This document shows positions 61,453-64,000 of a DNA stretch of 64,000 nt, one piece after another; position 1 is the stretch's first letter, and each line of letters starts with the position of its first letter. Source of the DNA: Ceratodon purpureus (lineage: Eukaryota > Streptophyta > Bryopsida > Pseudoditrichales > Ditrichaceae). The stretch is from positions 3,234,776-3,298,775 of the forward strand of contig CM026428.1 of the NCBI GenBank assembly GCA_014871385.1, read 5' to 3'. The notes under the pieces are model-generated. The model worked only from the letters and a program-made list of their open reading frames with translations. It ran no database searches and was not told where the DNA came from. A program made the translations under genes and the position numbers.

Positions 61453-63503
61453 TTAAAGGACGTCGTCAACGTTATCTCCAGTCTCCTCTACGGGTTCATC
61501 CTGCGCAAGAGCAATGTCCTCGTACTCGTCGTCGTCCTCGTGGTCTACGTCTTCAAATGCCTGGGCCGCGTCCACTGGTTCCATGTCTTCGAAAAGAGTT
61601 GCAACAGCCCGAACTGGAATGTTAACGCCAATGTGGTCTCCAATGTCGCCATTTCTTTCAACACCAACCTCCTCGTTCTCGTTAGTAACAGGAGTAGGTA
61701 ATCCGCTTGCCCCAATAAATCCCTCATCCAAATCTTCTTCAACTCGCCGTGACCTCGGCTCCTTCTGTATTACCACCTGCCACCCTGGATTTGAGTGGTC
61801 TGTAGCGAAAAACACCTGCACGTAAGGCGCGACATACATTGTCCTCAGATACTATTTAGGTCTACACAATATACATATTAGACTTAACCAGATACCATGA
61901 ATGACTAACGGAGTCGCGATGAATCCCAAGCAAAGTCATACCTGCGATGCGTGTGCGGGAAGAATGTAGGGCTCTGACCGAGGTCCCTGAAATGCCCCCT
62001 TCTTGATAAGCCAGAATCCGTGAGGATCTTGTCTCATTGTAGGGTTTCCAGAGACATTTGGCTTTATCCACGAACATTCCATGACGTTCCACTTCCGGTA
62101 GACGTAGTTCACCTGTATAATTTTACGCAGGACCCCAACGTACTTCAAGTCCGCCTGGACTGGTCTCGTGTCCGCAGGTGATGCGAGGCACAGAGTGGAG
62201 GCAACGCAGGCGACCCCAGAGTCGTACGTGAGAAACGTATTTCCCACTTCCGCATCTTCGGTACGGTAGTGGTTCCCATACGCCCAGAGTTTTTTGTGCT
62301 CAGTGACGGAGGATAGCGGCAGCTGCGAGAGGTGTCGTATAAATTCAGGGGAGACCTCCTCTCCAGCGGACATCATACAGTCCACTTTTCTCTCTAACCA
62401 AGTAGAGAATGGTTCCACTCTTCGATGTCGTTGCCTTGCTCTTTGCCTTCTAACCAGCCTGTCGTACATCCTGCATGACTTGCCAGGAGTGATATATTAG
62501 TGCCGCTGTTTTTTTCAAAAGGTACCATGCACATGCCGTTTTTTATATTCAATAGTAAAAGCAAACACTTCAGCTAAGACAGAGCATGGTGGAGGGTTTG
62601 TAGTAACATACTCTCGCAACGGCTCTGTAGCTTTCAAGTTACAAATGACAAATTCGTGAATTGCTCTAAGTTCGTTCTCCTGCATCAGTCGAGTTTCGAA
62701 GGCACCCTCTAATACTTCACTGTTGTTGTTCTCTGATTCATCGGGATCCCACATCTTCTGGTGGCCAGGGTAGGTGGACAGGTGTTCGCTGACGAAGCCT
62801 AACGCCTCTGCGTACAGATACCCAGTGGCAATTGAAGCCTCAGGCTTTGCCCGGTTACGAACATACTTTTTCAGTATGTACAGGTAACGTTCTGCACCAT
62901 AACACCACCGCGAGTGGACTGGGCCCAGCCAATCTAACTCGTCCACCAAGTGGAGTACAAGATGCGGCATGATGTCGAAAAATGATGGAGGAAACCATAC
63001 CTCCAGTATGCACATTACTCGGCCACGTACTGTTGCAGAGACTTTATGTTATTCGGGTCCACCGCCTTAGCACAAATTTTTTTGAAACAGTTCCCTAATC
63101 TGATAATGCCATCGCAAACGCCTGGGTGGAGTAGTCCGCGAATACAGGCGGGAATGATATCCTGTAAGAGAACGTGGTGGTCATGGCTTTTTAAGCCCTG
63201 GAGATACCTGTCTGCAACGTGTTTTGTCATGTTTGAGCTATAGCATGTGGGAACCTTGATAGCCCGAACAAAATTCAGGAACTGAGCAGACTCGATGGGG
63301 TTGAGGACATAAGGGGCTTGAGGCTTGAAGAAGCCACCACCGCCAGGTCGAGCTTGAAGATGCAGTGGTCTTCTGATGTCTACGGCCTCCATGTCTTTCC
63401 TCACGGCGACGGTGTCTTTCTCACCAAGAAGGAAACCCAAAATGCTCGCTGCCACGTTTTTTTCAACATGCATCACGTCAATCGTATGACGGATGTGTAG
63501 TCC
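61453..63503 (-). pseudogene. TNP2-like CACTA transposase, C-terminal part (DUF4218 and DUF4216), frameshifted
   Basis: Minus strand, 5' to 3'. An exon opens at 63,503 after GCAG with GLHIRHTIDVMHVEKNVAAS, the block that follows the TNP2 catalytic core. It continues to KSLQQYVAE and hits a stop at 63,015, where the next frame takes over at an overlapping TAATG and reads MCILEVWFPPSFFDIMPHLV, then LHLVDELDWLGPVHSRWCYG: DUF4218 continued across a one-base frame change. The next piece, 62,469-61,942, is the DUF4216 region (LKYVGVLRKIIQVNYVYRKW, SEPYILPAHASQ). It joins in frame, across a GT-AG intron, to 61,815-61,453 (VFFATDHSNPGWQVVIQKEP), whose end is very acidic. The catalytic Transposase_21 domain must lie beyond 64,000. 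The frameshift suggests an inactive copy unless it is a sequencing error. Confidence 0.8.
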
Positions 63504-64000
63504 CTGCGTTAACCATACTCAGTCAGAAATTGAGGACACATACTGGAAATGAAGATTCATGCAATGAGTAATGCTGGTCAAATGTACACATTGTAATATG
63601 TGACCCTGTTATTCCGAAGTAATCCTTTCCTTTGTAGAATGATAACTTCATAAATCAGGACGACTCCTATAGGAATATAGTACGACTGAACAAGAGGGGG
63701 TCAAGTCTCCAGAAGTACATAGCATGTACTATATGAGGTTCGTATAATCGCTTTCTCCAGACTGTACTACACGGACCTCAAGCAGACGTGTGACTTGTGA
63801 TATACTTAGTGGGCATAAGAACAGCATGTCCCTGCGTCACTCAAGAAAGAGCTTTAACATTTCGAAGACATCCCTCACGGACCTCCAGTTATTGCATTAC
63901 GTATATTTACGAAGCCTCAGAATTGGCTTCATGTCTCTAATTGAAGCATATTCTAAACCAAAGCGTGAAAGACGAGCATTACAGTGACAGAACTTCTCAC
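63504..64000. other. Probable intron of the CACTA transposase at the window edge
   Basis: About 500 bp of AT-richer DNA upstream of the exon that opens at 63,503. No homologous coding block of the transposase core is visible on the minus strand, so it is most likely an intron. Confidence 0.4.

Larger units (their letters stand above)
55549..64000 (-). mobile_element. CACTA (En/Spm) DNA transposon, TNP2 type, 5' end outside window
   Basis: The plus-strand left terminus CACTACTACAATACCTGG at 55,549 is the canonical CACTA end (preceding bases TTT may be the 3-bp target duplication). Subterminal GC-rich words follow (CCAGCGCGGGGG, CACTCGCGG). Both recognisable genes inside, an accessory gene (56,545-59,049) and a TNP2-like transposase (61,453-63,503 and beyond), are on the minus strand, so 55,549 is the 3' end and the opposite terminus lies past 64,000. 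At least 8.45 kb of element is present, above average in GC compared with the AT-rich repeats of this window. Confidence 0.85.

Overview
The window is nuclear DNA from a land plant. It contains spliced genes with GT-AG introns and clearly plant families: an A-type cytochrome P450, a malectin-like/LRR receptor-like protein of the RLP4 type, phytol kinase, an N-terminally extended (probably plastid) enolase, a KAB1-type aldo/keto reductase and a root-cap-domain protein. It also holds a TNP2-type CACTA transposon. Short introns and AT-rich repeat blocks between compact genes would fit a bryophyte such as a moss. That placement is an inference; nothing here fixes the species.

Layout. 1-3,900 is degenerate repeat DNA that opens with the right end of a TTAA-flanked element. 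3,930-15,887 is a gene island: P450 (+), RLP4-like receptor (-), LYRM7/MZM1-like assembly factor (+) and phytol kinase (-). 16,000-28,050 is a transposon graveyard with several TIR/foldback elements, a decayed Harbinger transposase, a decayed Ulp1-like protease and a palindromic minisatellite. 29,685-38,898 is a second gene island: GT4 glycosyltransferase (+), enolase (-) and KAB1-like reductase (-). 40,360-49,850 holds SINE-like units, a CATATG-rich satellite, a large inverted repeat (1,757-bp arms, about 1.07-kb spacer) and more MITEs. 51,323-53,514 is a root-cap-domain gene (-) with an unusual Asn-Gly-Thr/His repeat region. From 55,549 to the window end lies a CACTA element in minus orientation, with a canonical CACTACTAC terminus, a multi-exon accessory gene and a frameshifted TNP2-like transposase whose 5' part is outside the window.

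The host genes are separate transcription units with no operon logic. Exon models were built by hand from GT-AG junctions and reading-frame continuity. The P450, RLP4-like, LYRM, GT4, enolase and KAB1 models each close to an uninterrupted frame. The root-cap gene and the CACTA genes have unresolved junctions.
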